In this document: positions 1 through 8,844 of the stretch, in pieces
How positions within the stretch are numbered: position 1 is the stretch's first letter
Layout: each line of letters starts with the position of its first letter
Origin: Pseudomonadota bacterium
Lineage (GTDB): Bacteria > Pseudomonadota > Gammaproteobacteria > UBA9339
Assembly: GCA_021781615.1 (NCBI GenBank)
Contig: JAJXWM010000008.1
Location: 1 to 64,000 of the forward strand
Direction of reading: 5' to 3'
DNA length: 64,000 nt
Position numbers and translations under genes: made by a program
The notes under the pieces: model-generated
Told to the model about the DNA's origin: nothing
The model's input: the letters and a program-made list of their open reading frames with translations, nothing else
The model's database searches: none

Positions 1-498
1 AAAGATGATTCATATGAGGGGCTGAAAAAATCAGGCATTGATAATATTGGAAAATTTCTTTCCTCCAGGTTTGATGCCATAGCCGGGTTTTATGCCATAG
101 TAGGACTAGGATGGTCTGCACGGACAGGCTTTCCATATCAAGATTTAGTAAAGTTGGATGATAGAACATTTAGTCGTCTTACATCTCCACTGGCAATTAA
201 TCTATATAAAGCGGGAGTTAAATACGACGAATTGAAAGATTTATTATCTCAACCTGATGCTGAAAAGATTAGCTTGCTTACTTCTGAGGAAGCAATAAAA
301 GTATATAAAGGTGGACTCGAATTTGCGGATTTGAAGAGGATGTTAGAAAAAGATAGGCTTATGTTTAATGCGCTTACTTCTAAGGCACCGCCGAGACGAA
401 CTTGGTTTGGCTTTTTTGGGACTCCCAGGGCAGCAGAGGCACCACAAACGGCGCAAGATAAGAGCGAAGCTCCAGCTCCCTCTGCTACCAAAAAATAG
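1..498 (+). CDS. Helical-repeat protein, 3' part (5' end outside window)
   Basis: The reading frame is open from base 1, so the gene begins outside the window; 165 residues are visible. I do not recognise the family. Two diverged repeats of about 33 residues can be seen, one beginning FSRLTSPLAINLYKAGV and the next beginning ISLLTSEEAIKVYKGGL, each ending in a D-L-K-x-L/M-L helix; an earlier, weaker unit lies around YQDLVKLDD. This suggests a solenoid of short helices. The last 40 residues are rich in Ala, Pro and Lys and look disordered. An internal TTG at 154 is not the true start because the frame continues upstream. No membrane segment is seen in the visible part. In this genome it could be a host-directed repeat protein, but that is inference. 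Confidence 0.6.
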   Translation, partial: KDDSYEGLKKSGIDNIGKFLSSRFDAIAGFYAIVGLGWSARTGFPYQDLVKLDDRTFSRLTSPLAINLYKAGVKYDELKDLLSQPDAEKISLLTSEEAIKVYKGGLEFADLKRMLEKDRLMFNALTSKAPPRRTWFGFFGTPRAAEAPQTAQDKSEAPAPSATKK

Positions 499-559
499 CT
501 ACCATCTAACCAAATTGCATCGCATCGCGGATGAATTGGCTACGAGAATGAACCGGTGT

Positions 560-676
560 CCAAGAAAATGTCTTGGCTTTAACGCCTAAGCTTGATGCGT
601 ATGGGCGTTGCGCTTGCAAATTGAGTTCGCCCTAAAGCTTAGGCATTAATCCCCGGTAATGTTTCTTACCGGGGAT
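560..676 (+). terminator. Cluster of three hairpins after the helical-repeat gene
   Basis: Three inverted repeats follow the stop codon: a 6-bp stem with 5-nt loop at 560-576 followed by CTTT, a 10-bp stem joining 584-593 with 635-644, and an 11-bp perfect stem at 649-659/666-676 (ccccggtaa core). None has a long T-run. The cluster sits between convergent genes, so it may terminate transcription from both sides. Confidence 0.4.
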
Positions 677-692
677 GTCGTCGTAAAATATC

Positions 693-2246
693 TCAACCTT
701 CACACTGGGCCGCGCTAACACTTTCTAAAAATCGTGCGCACTCTTCATAGCCCACATACCGTGCCATCTGAATTGCATTAAATTTTCTTCCATCTTTATA
801 AGCGTCATAGCTGGCATAAGGATCGGCGCCATGATGCAATAATAGTTTTATTAGTTCTAAATCACCCATATTAGCTGCCCACATAAGAGCTGGAAAGCTA
901 CTATGACCAATACTATATACTATATTTAAATCTGCACCATTTTCAATCAACAGTTTCTCAATTTTTTGAAACCTTTCCCTATATACCGCCATAATATCGT
1001 GCAAAATTTTTCTATCTATTTTACCAGTAATTTTGTCTAATTCTGGTTTAATCACCATATACGCCCAAGAATTCTGTATTTTACCTATATCAATTTCTTC
1101 CGTCGCAATATATTGATCTGCTGATTGTGGATTAACATTACGATACCCCATTATTGCTAATCCAAGAGCGTCTTCACCATTTAGGGTTGTCTTCTTTATG
1201 TCGGCTCCTTTGTTAACCAATAAGTTAACTATCTCTACATGCCCCATCCTGGAAGCATACATCAATGCAGTCACATCTTCTTTGGTTAAAATATTAGGAT
1301 CAGACTTGTTTTGATTTTCCAAAAGTTCTCTGACAACGTCAGTATGCCCGCTACCTGCCGCAAACATAAGCGCAGTTTGACCTTTAGAATTCTGGACATT
1401 AGGATCAACTCTTCTATCTTTCAAAAATTCTTTGACAACATCGATATACCCGTTTTGCGCTGCATGCATTAGCACAGTACTATTATCCACAGTTTGTCGC
1501 ATACTAGGGTAAATTTTACTATCCAAAAGTTCTTTGGTAACTGCTGTGCGGCTTAGTATCGGAGAACCGTAACACAGTTGCAAGCCTATTATATCATATC
1601 TGCTTAATTCAATTTTATTTGGATCATGCGTAGGTCTACCAGGCCTATCGGGATGACAATAATTCATTATAGAATGTAAATCATATGGCGTGAGATTTAT
1701 ATCTCCAGTTGTACCACTTTTGTTCTTACACATTACATAATCTGGCTGATCATGTCGATTATGTTCATGTGTAAATCCTAATACATGCCCAAATTCATGT
1801 AGCGCATGCCATTCAATGCAAGACTTACGGTTCAATTGGCAATCCTCACTATAGTATCTGTCAAATATAAAATTAAGCACCATTCCTTTAGATTTTGCAT
1901 TAAGATTAACACCTAATCCTTTGGTGTGGGATATTTCGTCTGCAATTGAAATCCTTATACCATCACTAGTTACGGTACAATCACCCCATCCAACAAATCT
2001 AAGATTTGAATTAGCCTCCCATGTATCAGCAATTTTATTTTTCACCCATATTCGCTCGCTAGAAAATCCATTTGGGTTTTCCCAACACACATTAATTGTA
2101 AAATTCTTCCATATACTTAATCCTAATGCCGCAAGTTCTTCGTGGTTCGTTTCGGTTACAGAATTAGAGCTTATAGCAAATATATTTATAGGTAGTATTT
2201 GAAGTATAACTACTATCAGGTACGTCAAGTATCTTTTTTCTAACAT
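693..2246 (-). CDS. Secreted astacin-like zinc metalloprotease with ankyrin repeats
   Basis: The 517-residue product starts with a hydrophobic signal-like segment (about residues 5-25). A metzincin zinc site HEFGHVLGFTHEHNR lies at about 150-164, with zinc-binding His at 150, 154 and 160 and catalytic Glu151; the G-F-x-H-E-x-x-R extension is typical of astacins (family M12A). The Met-turn SIMNY is at about 192-196. From about 257 to 370 there are three ankyrin repeats (for example GQTALMFAAGSGHTDVVREL), and one or two more follow at about 440-510 after a non-ankyrin insert. The start has a plausible upstream AGGGAAA. The enzyme would be exported and cleave proteins, with ankyrin repeats choosing partners. 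The protease-ankyrin combination is unusual; host targeting is inference. Confidence 0.85.
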   Translation of the reverse strand: MLEKRYLTYLIVVILQILPINIFAISSNSVTETNHEELAALGLSIWKNFTINVCWENPNGFSSERIWVKNKIADTWEANSNLRFVGWGDCTVTSDGIRISIADEISHTKGLGVNLNAKSKGMVLNFIFDRYYSEDCQLNRKSCIEWHALHEFGHVLGFTHEHNRHDQPDYVMCKNKSGTTGDINLTPYDLHSIMNYCHPDRPGRPTHDPNKIELSRYDIIGLQLCYGSPILSRTAVTKELLDSKIYPSMRQTVDNSTVLMHAAQNGYIDVVKEFLKDRRVDPNVQNSKGQTALMFAAGSGHTDVVRELLENQNKSDPNILTKEDVTALMYASRMGHVEIVNLLVNKGADIKKTTLNGEDALGLAIMGYRNVNPQSADQYIATEEIDIGKIQNSWAYMVIKPELDKITGKIDRKILHDIMAVYRERFQKIEKLLIENGADLNIVYSIGHSSFPALMWAANMGDLELIKLLLHHGADPYASYDAYKDGRKFNAIQMARYVGYEECARFLESVSAAQCEG

Positions 2247-2291
2247 AATATATTTCCCTGCTAATAACTAAAACTAGTAGTTTGGATAGAT

Positions 2292-3120
2292 TTGATGCGC
2301 GCGCAGTCTTATAACCCACGTTTCACCAAGCCCCCGTTTTCATCCCGGACGGTCGGATTTCCCGAGTCCGGTTGGCGATCACAGCTTTTCATTATGCAGT
2401 CCTCTCGCGAGTTCTTAGGTTTGAGTGCTTGTTCACATACACCCAATTCTTCACGCAATTTACCGCATACCTCGACTACACCGAGCTGGTCTGCTTATTG
2501 AGGTCTCTGAGTCCCTCTGCAGCAGTTCATATATAGTTCGCTATGTACCGAGAGTTCCTTTGCCTCGCATAAGGTATTACCTTATCCAAGAAGCAGCTTT
2601 AGCCGTTTTCCACCAACGTTACTTGGTGTTCGACACTACTACGAACTCATGCGCCAAACCCATTATCTCTGCTGATCTCCACTTTTACGCTTTGTACCAA
2701 CAGTCTCTGCTGATAACAGGCTCTTCCCGGTATTATCTCTTCTAATCTTTCCAAGGTGTCTGATCCCTTATCCCGGCGGTCTTTGAGGTGCATGTTCTCA
2801 TTACTTCCCACAAAGCATCGACCTTCTCTTTCTTGCTAAAAGATCGGCAACCCCCAAAAGTCCATACAGCAACTTCGGTATGGTCTAATATTTCGGGATT
2901 GCAGATATTCTCTTATGTTCAGACCTCTTCGTTGCTCGCCACTCTAGTCGCTCGCACTACATGTATCTGTCTACACAAGCGTCTTGTGACTTTTACTTCC
3001 GAACACCGCATGGCACGTTATCGTAACCATGCTTCGGATATACTAACCGCCCGAACGAGAAATTGACAGTGTGAAGACTTGCATTTCACTAGATCAAAAG
3101 CCTTACCGGCTGTTCCAGCA
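2292..3120 (-). mobile_element. Probable ORF-less, degenerate group II intron
   Basis: This stretch of about 830 bases has no credible gene on either strand and is visibly GC-richer than its flanks. Read on the minus strand it is highly structured. At 2344-2373 it has a hairpin of about 30 nt resembling intron domain V: lower helix CCGGAC/GTCCGG, a small bulge, a short upper helix and a GAAA tetraloop. The minus strand also has a GTGCGAGCG at about 2949-2957, similar to the GTGYG 5' consensus. No reverse transcriptase frame survives. The exact ends are uncertain, and the frames seen on the plus strand look like shadows. Another structured RNA is possible. Confidence 0.45.
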
Positions 3121-3141
3121 AGATTACTGGATGTTGTGAAT

Positions 3142-3471
3142 CTAATGTGTAAGTGGTACTGCAAAAGCAATATCTAGTGGTGCGCCAGCATTAACAGCAA
3201 CACCCCTGTGTAATTGCGTTTGATTAACTGGTCTATGTAAATCGCAATCGTTGGTATAGCCATTATACCCATTTACAATAACACTAAATATTACCGAATA
3301 CTGCCTAGCATGTGGAGGATATTGAAAGTCGCCACAACATGTATGAATACAATCTGCTTCTTGAGCAAGCACACCGGCATTTGTGATTGCACCACCTGAC
3401 GAACAAATACAAGCTAACCCGCCAGAAATTATCGTAATTTCATCTTTTTTTAATTCATCAAACTTTTTCAC
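3142..3471 (-). CDS. Double-glycine-leader secreted peptide, cysteine-rich
   Basis: I place the start at a GTG because a strong AAAGGAGG (3476-3483) lies four bases upstream; the longer frame begins at an ATG inside that ribosome binding site. The 109-residue product starts MKKFDELKKDEITIISGG, a double-glycine leader of the type removed by C39 peptidase ABC exporters. The mature part of about 91 residues contains CIC and a CIHTCC cluster, so disulfides or metal binding are possible. It is the first of a local set of GG-leader genes at 3.1-9.0 kb. Function is unknown: microcin-like toxin, signal or effector are all possible. No exporter lies in the window. Confidence 0.7.
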   Translation of the reverse strand: MKKFDELKKDEITIISGGLACICSSGGAITNAGVLAQEADCIHTCCGDFQYPPHARQYSVIFSVIVNGYNGYTNDCDLHRPVNQTQLHRGVAVNAGAPLDIAFAVPLTH

Positions 3472-3682
3472 AAAACCTCCTTTCCGCATCTAGTATGTCT
3501 TTTACTGGCTTTTCGCGACATCAGCTGCTTCGTCCTCTCAAACAAAGAAAATGTTAACTTTCTACCAACACTCCCCTGTTCTTTATTATCTCTCAATAGA
3601 GGATAAATCCAACCTGTTACTCAAGACGCATTTTACGCCCACTAATCATAAAGTCAAAAAAATTTAACAGCTTAAAAATTTG

Positions 3683-3710
3683 TTGAATTTGCGATCGCTA
3701 AGGGTAGAAT
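3683..3710 (+). promoter_or_regulatory. Candidate sigma-70 promoter for the GG-leader gene at 3760
   Basis: TTGAAT, a 16-base spacer, then TAGAAT is followed about 50 bases later by a GGAGA and the ATG at 3760. Position and sequence fit a housekeeping promoter. The rest of 3472-3759 shows nothing recognisable. Confidence 0.45.
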
Positions 3711-3759
3711 ATTTACCTAAGCGCTGAATTGCATTATCCTTTGGAGATAAAATATACCT

Positions 3760-4053
3760 ATGTTAGTAATTTTAACAAATAAAGAAATAAATCTCGTTAG
3801 TGGTGGTTTTGGTTTTACATCGGACTACGCTGTTAACATGTTTGATGCAGCGTCGTACTATATAGCATATGAAGGTGGCAAACAGCTCATAAAGTCTGCG
3901 GGAGAAACCTTTGCGTATTTAAATGAGGAATTACACTATTGGACTACGCAAGCTGCAGTCTTTACTGTTTTTCTATCTGCAAAATCTGTTGGCTTTATAG
4001 TAAAATGGTGGATGTCGCACATGTTTCATAAAGAGCATAAGCATGTTTCTTAA
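3760..4053 (+). CDS. Double-glycine-leader peptide
   Basis: The 97-residue product opens MLVILTNKEINLVSGG, a short leader with the E-x-x-x-V-S-G-G signature. The mature part has an amphipathic middle, a hydrophobic segment at about residues 65-85 (AAVFTVFLSAKSVGFIVKWW) and a His/Lys-rich tail, features shared with membrane-active bacteriocins. A GGAGA lies 12 bases upstream of the ATG, which is a long spacing. It faces away from the cysteine-rich GG peptide and is followed in the same direction by another at 4121. Function is not known. Confidence 0.7.
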   Translation: MLVILTNKEINLVSGGFGFTSDYAVNMFDAASYYIAYEGGKQLIKSAGETFAYLNEELHYWTTQAAVFTVFLSAKSVGFIVKWWMSHMFHKEHKHVS

Positions 4054-4120
4054 TAATTTATAACTTAGTATAATATAATGTTAAAAATTTTTTAGTTTAA
4101 TCTAGATAGGTAAATTACTT

Positions 4121-4363
4121 ATGGGAAACACGATAACCGATTTAACTCTTGAGGAAGGCTTGATCATAAATGGCGGGATGGAAGAACGACCAATAATAGA
4201 TGGTGGTAGTGAAAAAATTATAGTGGGGTCATTGGTTGGAGTATTGGCTACGGCTGCTACTATAGCTTTTTTGTGGGGGGCGGTATATTTAGCGAAGGCT
4301 TGGGTTGTTAGGGGCAATGTAGTTGCCCCCATTACAGGAAAAGGAGACGATCAAAACAAATAA
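4121..4363 (+). CDS. Small membrane peptide with GG-type leader
   Basis: The product has 80 residues. Its first 19 (MGNTITDLTLEEGLIINGG) resemble the leaders of the neighbouring peptides, with E-E-G-x-x-I-N-G-G in place of the usual V-S-G-G. A second GG occurs at about 28-29 (IIDGG), so the cleavage site is ambiguous. One strong hydrophobic helix spans about 35-62, followed by a short polar tail. It sits 67 bases downstream of the previous GG gene on the same strand, so the two could be co-transcribed. A bacteriocin-like or signalling role is inference. Confidence 0.6.
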   Translation: MGNTITDLTLEEGLIINGGMEERPIIDGGSEKIIVGSLVGVLATAATIAFLWGAVYLAKAWVVRGNVVAPITGKGDDQNK

Positions 4364-4427
4364 TTATTCGAACATCCTTGTGGGTAATGATAAGGAGTAT
4401 ATAAATAGATATGACAATTATGCATTT

Positions 4428-5465
4428 TCATGGTGTATGGGCATTGCATTTATAGCAGACTTCATTTGAAAGTTTCTGCTTCACAAAAAAATCTCGAATA
4501 TTTTCTATGGTAATAGTAGCGATGTTAAGCAAGGCTTCTTGGGTAAAAAATCCTTGATGTGATGTAACTATCACGTTATTGAAAGATAAGAGCCTAGCTA
4601 GCAGGTCATCGGTAATTATTTTATTGGAGAAATCTTCAAAAAAATATTCACTTTCTTCTTCATAAACATCTAAGCCAGCAAAACCAATCTTACCATTTCT
4701 TAGTCCTGCCACTAATGCTTTGGTGTCAATGATCATTCCACGGCTTGTATTGATAATCATAACCCCTTGTTTCATTTTGGCAATGGATGCTTCATCGATC
4801 ATATGATAAGTTTCTTTTGTAAGAGGACAATGAAGCGAAATAATATCAGATTCTCGATATATTCTATCAAGATCTGTATAAGCAAAACCTGCCGTTTCCT
4901 CATATCCTTTATCTGGGAAAAGATCATAAGCCAAAACTCTCATGCCAAACCCTTTCAAGATATTTATTATGACTTTTCCAATCTTCCCTACCCCAACGAT
5001 CCCTACAGTTTTATTGAACATGTCAAAACCCAGTAATCCGGTAAGGGTAAAATTATTATCACGAATTCGGTAATAAGCACGATGAATATTGCGGTTCAGC
5101 GTAAGCATAAGTGCTACCGCGAGTTCAGCAATAGCATGAGGAGAATATGAGGGAACGCGAACCACATGGATTCTATTAAATATCGCCTCCATATCAATGT
5201 TATTGTACCCAGTAGCACGAATTGCAACCAGTACGACACCGTTGCGTTCCAACGTATCGATGACTTCTCTATTAACCACATCGTTAACAAAAACACAAAC
5301 CACCTGAAATCCTTGTGTCAAAGATGCAGTTTCGGGTGTAAGATGATTTTTATAAAATGTAATTTTAAAATTAGGATCTTGTAAAGCTTTTCCAAAAGAT
5401 TCAATATCATAAGGTTTGGCATCGAAAAATGCAATTTTAATAGTGGTTGATGCGGTTGTATTCAT
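4428..5465 (-). CDS. ldhA: D-lactate dehydrogenase (D-2-hydroxyacid dehydrogenase family)
   Basis: This 345-residue enzyme would reduce pyruvate to D-lactate with NADH in the cytoplasm, restoring NAD during fermentation. The Rossmann motif GVGKIG is at about 158-163. The catalytic Arg is in NTSRGMIID, the Glu in LDVYEEESEYFF and the His in TSHQGFFTQEAL. The EEESEYFFEDFS stretch and the overall length are typical of fermentative D-LDH rather than phosphoglycerate dehydrogenase. It stands alone among GG-leader genes, convergent with the pair at 3760-4363. Substrate is assigned from family resemblance only. Confidence 0.88.
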   Translation of the reverse strand: MNTTASTTIKIAFFDAKPYDIESFGKALQDPNFKITFYKNHLTPETASLTQGFQVVCVFVNDVVNREVIDTLERNGVVLVAIRATGYNNIDMEAIFNRIHVVRVPSYSPHAIAELAVALMLTLNRNIHRAYYRIRDNNFTLTGLLGFDMFNKTVGIVGVGKIGKVIINILKGFGMRVLAYDLFPDKGYEETAGFAYTDLDRIYRESDIISLHCPLTKETYHMIDEASIAKMKQGVMIINTSRGMIIDTKALVAGLRNGKIGFAGLDVYEEESEYFFEDFSNKIITDDLLARLLSFNNVIVTSHQGFFTQEALLNIATITIENIRDFFVKQKLSNEVCYKCNAHTP

Positions 5466-5527
5466 ATTATTAGCATTCCTCGAGGTTATCCAAAATTTAT
5501 GGTCGGTCGATGTTCAGGACGCTGAAT

Positions 5528-5710
5528 TTAGTCATAAACATTTATACCCTTTTGGCTTTCTTTCTGCATGTCAGCTATAAGCAGTGTAAACATATTTAAA
5601 ATAGTTTTTAAAAAGTTTTCAATTACTAAGTTTTTTCCTCCATTGACTAAAGATAGTTCATTTTGGGTTAACAAACTTAAAGAAAAAACTTTGGGAATCT
5701 TATTAGCCAT
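5528..5710 (-). CDS. Short double-glycine-leader peptide
   Basis: The 60-residue product has a 25-residue leader ending LTQNELSLVNGG and a 35-residue mature part (hydrophobic centre KTILNMFTLLIADMQK, polar tail). This is the classic size of a class II bacteriocin or peptide pheromone. A GAGG lies about 11 bases before the ATG. It is 29 bases downstream of another GG-leader gene (5740-6081) on the same strand, so they are probably transcribed together, like a two-peptide system. Function is unproven. Confidence 0.7.
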   Translation of the reverse strand: MANKIPKVFSLSLLTQNELSLVNGGKNLVIENFLKTILNMFTLLIADMQKESQKGINVYD

Positions 5711-5739
5711 ATATTATACGCCTCTATAAATTTAAAATG

Positions 5740-6081
5740 TTAAGTTTTTTTTACGCTATAATAATTATACACATTAGTTGGAATGGTTATATTAGAACTT
5801 TTAGTAATTAAAATACAAGCGGTAGCCATGCAATAGCCACTAGTTATATATTTCATAATTAGATTATTAGGATACTGCCAATCTGCGTATGCTTTACATA
5901 GGGCATTGGCTATAATACCACCTGATAATCGCATAGTGTTGCCAATACCAATGACATTAACTAATAATGCTAATGCTGCTCCTCCAGATACAATTGAGGT
6001 CATAACCAAATGTATGCCTCCTGAAACATATCTGATTTCTTCTTCGGTTAAGTTAATAACCAAACCCTGTATAGATTGCAT
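5740..6081 (-). CDS. Double-glycine-leader peptide, membrane-active type
   Basis: The 113-residue protein begins with a leader ending NLTEEEIRYVSGG, followed by a Gly/Ala-rich hydrophobic helix (SIVSGGAALALLVNVIGIG) and a second hydrophobic segment near residues 75-95 with Cys at about 62, 83 and 88. An AGAAGGAG sequence eight bases before the ATG makes the start secure. It is upstream of the 60-residue GG peptide in the same direction. The glycine-rich helix resembles class II microcins, but no immunity gene can be named with confidence. Confidence 0.72.
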   Translation of the reverse strand: MQSIQGLVINLTEEEIRYVSGGIHLVMTSIVSGGAALALLVNVIGIGNTMRLSGGIIANALCKAYADWQYPNNLIMKYITSGYCMATACILITKSSNITIPTNVYNYYSVKKT

Positions 6082-6164
6082 AAACTCAACTCCTTCTTCC
6101 AGCTAGGCATAGCTAAAGCACATAATTTAGCTAGATAATTTCAAGGTTTATTATGGTTATTATG

Positions 6165-7088
6165 CTACCTTGTTTCTTTTGTTCCATAAGCACCGCCAAC
6201 TGCAGAAGCTACCGCGCCCAAAATTAGAATAAAGAAAGCCATCAGAGACAATGAACCCAATATGTTTACAACTTGCGTGCCGCCTGTTATGACTTTTTGT
6301 TTTGCTTCCGCCGCTTTTTGGTTAACTTTCTCTTTCATCTGGGCATATTTTTGCTGCCAATCATTGATGGCTTTATCTATTTGTTCTTGGTTCATATTGG
6401 TTTCTTGCGCCAGCAGGCCGACTATTTTTTGCCGTGCCTCAGCCTTATCATTTTTAATGTCTGAAGTTAATAATATAGTTAAGTTTTCACGCAGCTGATT
6501 TTTAGTTTCATCAGCGATTTGCTCAGCACCTTTTTTAAAATTATTTAAAACGTGTTCTGCTTGCTGTTTGGCTTCATTAATGGTTGCAGTCACATCAGGG
6601 AATATGTTCTTCACTTGTTCCACCGCTTGAGGAGCTATTTGTGCAGCTGTTTTGCCAGTTGATAAAGCACCCTGACCAGCTAAAGAAAAAGCGCCTTCCA
6701 TAACGCCAACTGTCCCACCTATTATTGTCCCAACGACATTTGCCATTAGCGCAAAAGTAAAAAGTGTTGCCAATGCCCAAGCAACTAGCCCATGTAGAGC
6801 ACCTGCAAGTTTACAATTAAGACCAGAAAGACGCCCTACCACCCAGCCAGCAATCGCCATAGAAAAGATTGCGCATACTACTAGCCAAACTATAGAACCA
6901 GTGCTAATTTTGCCCATAACTCCAGCGCGCCCAGTAAAAGAGACAAAACCCAAACCTAAGCCTAATAAACCAAGCAATGATTCTGTCGCCAACCCCACCA
7001 CGACGCCTGCAAAAATGGCGCTCCATGAGGCATAAATTCTCGAGTGACAACCGATGTTTGAATTATTTTTGATTATAGTCGTATCCAT
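6165..7088 (-). CDS. Conserved inner-membrane protein with long helical loop
   Basis: The product has 307 residues. Three hydrophobic helices fill about 20-135 (SWSAIFAGVVVGLATESLLG, then a second and a third with a GALHGLVAWALATL motif), and one lies near the C terminus (about 275-300). Between them, about 150-265 is hydrophilic, rich in Lys, Glu, Gln and Ala, and likely a coiled coil. The N-terminal part resembles a widespread uncharacterised proteobacterial membrane family with the S-W-x-A-I-x-A-G signature. A strong AAGGGGGG ribosome binding site precedes the ATG. The function is unknown; it could be an envelope stress protein. Confidence 0.7.
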   Translation of the reverse strand: MDTTIIKNNSNIGCHSRIYASWSAIFAGVVVGLATESLLGLLGLGLGFVSFTGRAGVMGKISTGSIVWLVVCAIFSMAIAGWVVGRLSGLNCKLAGALHGLVAWALATLFTFALMANVVGTIIGGTVGVMEGAFSLAGQGALSTGKTAAQIAPQAVEQVKNIFPDVTATINEAKQQAEHVLNNFKKGAEQIADETKNQLRENLTILLTSDIKNDKAEARQKIVGLLAQETNMNQEQIDKAINDWQQKYAQMKEKVNQKAAEAKQKVITGGTQVVNILGSLSLMAFFILILGAVASAVGGAYGTKETR

Positions 7089-7405
7089 AGTAACCCCCCT
7101 TCAAGTTATAATAAATTTATCAAAAAGAAATGAAAAAACTCTGGTACATAAGCTCCCTTAAGTTTTGTAATCCTCCAAATTCTAGACAAGCTAATAAGAC
7201 AATCTTTAAGCTATAATCACTGTTTATTCTTTTCTGGTATTGGATCATAAATTTAATCAACTTTCTTCCAAAGTATTTACTAGTAAATTACCGTAATTAA
7301 AAATTATGGAATAGACTTAATTGTTAAAGCTAACTCCATAGGCGTGGTTAGTTCTGCTAATTTTAATGACTTCTTAGGTAAGCGTAACTATCTATTATAG
7401 GCAGA
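7089..7405. other. Gene-free AT-rich spacer
   Basis: The 317 bases between the membrane protein and the RhaT-like gene contain no convincing coding frame, hairpin or repeat. Both flanking genes are on the minus strand, so the promoter of the membrane protein probably lies here, but I cannot fix it. Confidence 0.4.
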
Positions 7406-8434
7406 TTAGACTTGAATGGAGCTATATCCTAAAACAATTACCGCTAAAATAAAAAGCACCAAAGCTAACCCCATACTGCTTTTTGCTTTTGCGCCACAAT
7501 CTTGCCATTCGTTAAATCTCCAACCCCATAAACTTGAAACAATGATAACTACCACCATAAAAATTGGCCAACCAATTACTGGACCAAGGGCTCCAATTAG
7601 TTGGGATGCTTTAGCATAAAGAAACAATGAGCAGCAGGTCAAAATTCCCATAAGCATGGTAAATAAACAATATCTGACAGTATGCCTCTGGTGGTAAGCA
7701 TTAAAAGATCCATGTTTATAGTGAAGATAGAACATGTAGGACGCGTAGGGAATAAATCCAAACAGGAGGTATAGTGGCCAAAGTACATTAGCAGCAGCAA
7801 AAGAGGTTGCGCCCAAAGTTATAGCTAGATCTTGTACACTATGGGTATAAGAAAAAACAAAATTTTGGCTGGCTGACGATATGCCAGACATTACGGCGAA
7901 CATTATGCCAAGAAAGTTGCTCTTTTTATTATTGACGATTTTGGCAATCACGTTTTTTAATTTATATTGATCCCGAAGTTTGCCCGCACGACTAGCAAGC
8001 ACCAGGCCGGCAACTGTTAGCATAGCTCCTATTGCTATTAATAAACCAAACTTAGTGAAGACCTTGTCTGGATGTTGAATAATAAGCGGCATAGCAAAAC
8101 CAAGAATAATCCCAACTCCTAGGTTAATAGCAAACCCAAGCCCTATTCCTATAATATCTAAAGCAAAAGCAAAACATACTTGGCCAGCTCCATAAAAAAG
8201 TCCACCAGCCATAATTACTAACAATAAGAATGGCGTTATTCGCGTATAAATTTGTAAAATTTGCGGCACCAAATATAGCATTATTAGCCAAGGTACAATT
8301 ACAAAACCCCAGAATGAAAAATTTAACCAAATATGCTCGAATTTCCAGCGAGTGATATACTTTGTAGGTAAAGCAAAAGAACCGTTTAAGATTCCAGCGA
8401 GAAAAATTAATGATAATGCTAATATTGTGGTCAT
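7406..8434 (-). CDS. RhaT-family sugar:proton symporter-like permease
   Basis: The 342-residue product has about ten hydrophobic helices and no signal peptide, as in the L-rhamnose-proton symporter family of the drug/metabolite transporter superfamily. The N terminus (LAGILNGSFALPTKY followed by WKFEHIWLNFS) closely matches the RhaT signature, and the length equals that of RhaT (about 344). It would sit in the inner membrane and import a sugar or related solute. No rhamnose catabolic genes are nearby, so the real substrate may differ. Confidence 0.8.
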   Translation of the reverse strand: MTTILALSLIFLAGILNGSFALPTKYITRWKFEHIWLNFSFWGFVIVPWLIMLYLVPQILQIYTRITPFLLLVIMAGGLFYGAGQVCFAFALDIIGIGLGFAINLGVGIILGFAMPLIIQHPDKVFTKFGLLIAIGAMLTVAGLVLASRAGKLRDQYKLKNVIAKIVNNKKSNFLGIMFAVMSGISSASQNFVFSYTHSVQDLAITLGATSFAAANVLWPLYLLFGFIPYASYMFYLHYKHGSFNAYHQRHTVRYCLFTMLMGILTCCSLFLYAKASQLIGALGPVIGWPIFMVVVIIVSSLWGWRFNEWQDCGAKAKSSMGLALVLFILAVIVLGYSSIQV

Positions 8435-8501
8435 AAAACCATCCTAACGATTTAGTAGAATTCTAACTTGCCACGTAGACTCAGCTAATACTCCCCAAAC
8501 C

Positions 8502-8804
8502 TTAATCAGGATGTTCCCTGGTGGGTAAAATTGGGTCAGCTAGCCCTTTATAAACTGTTGGCATGAAACTATGCAAAGTAAACCCTATTATACTGGATAA
8601 TTCCTTAGATACCACACAAGTTTTGACCCATGTTGTATTGTTTGTACAAAGCTTTGCTTGAACCTCCTGCATAATGCCTATGCATGTTAATGCGGTACCA
8701 GTATTAAGAAAGGTATCTAGAAAAACCCCACCCGCTTCTATAAAGTTTCCCCCTTTAACAACACCCATTTCTTCTTTTTTTAAGGCAAAGATTTTCTTAT
8801 TCAT
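8502..8804 (-). CDS. Double-glycine-leader peptide
   Basis: I choose the second ATG, giving 100 residues starting MNKKIFALKKEEMGVVKGG; the first ATG, four codons earlier, has no ribosome binding site. The leader keeps the E-M-x-x-V-x-G-G pattern. The mature part has a Gly/Ala/Thr-rich hydrophobic stretch and three Cys (in LTCIGIM, KLCTNN and TCVVSK). It is followed in the array by another GG-leader gene upstream at 8845. Function unknown; probably exported by a C39-type transporter encoded elsewhere. Confidence 0.68.
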   Translation of the reverse strand: MNKKIFALKKEEMGVVKGGNFIEAGGVFLDTFLNTGTALTCIGIMQEVQAKLCTNNTTWVKTCVVSKELSSIIGFTLHSFMPTVYKGLADPILPTREHPD

Positions 8805-8844
8805 AAACCATCTCAAAAAATATGTTTATGTAAAAACTTCATTT

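Noticed and set aside
2292..3066. Three plus-strand frames of 69-106 codons
   Set aside because: They overlap a structured, GC-shifted block and have no ribosome binding sites.
7106..7160. Nine-codon Phe-containing leader ORF before the membrane protein gene
   Set aside because: The ribosome binding site is too close to the ATG and the downstream gene is not an amino acid gene.
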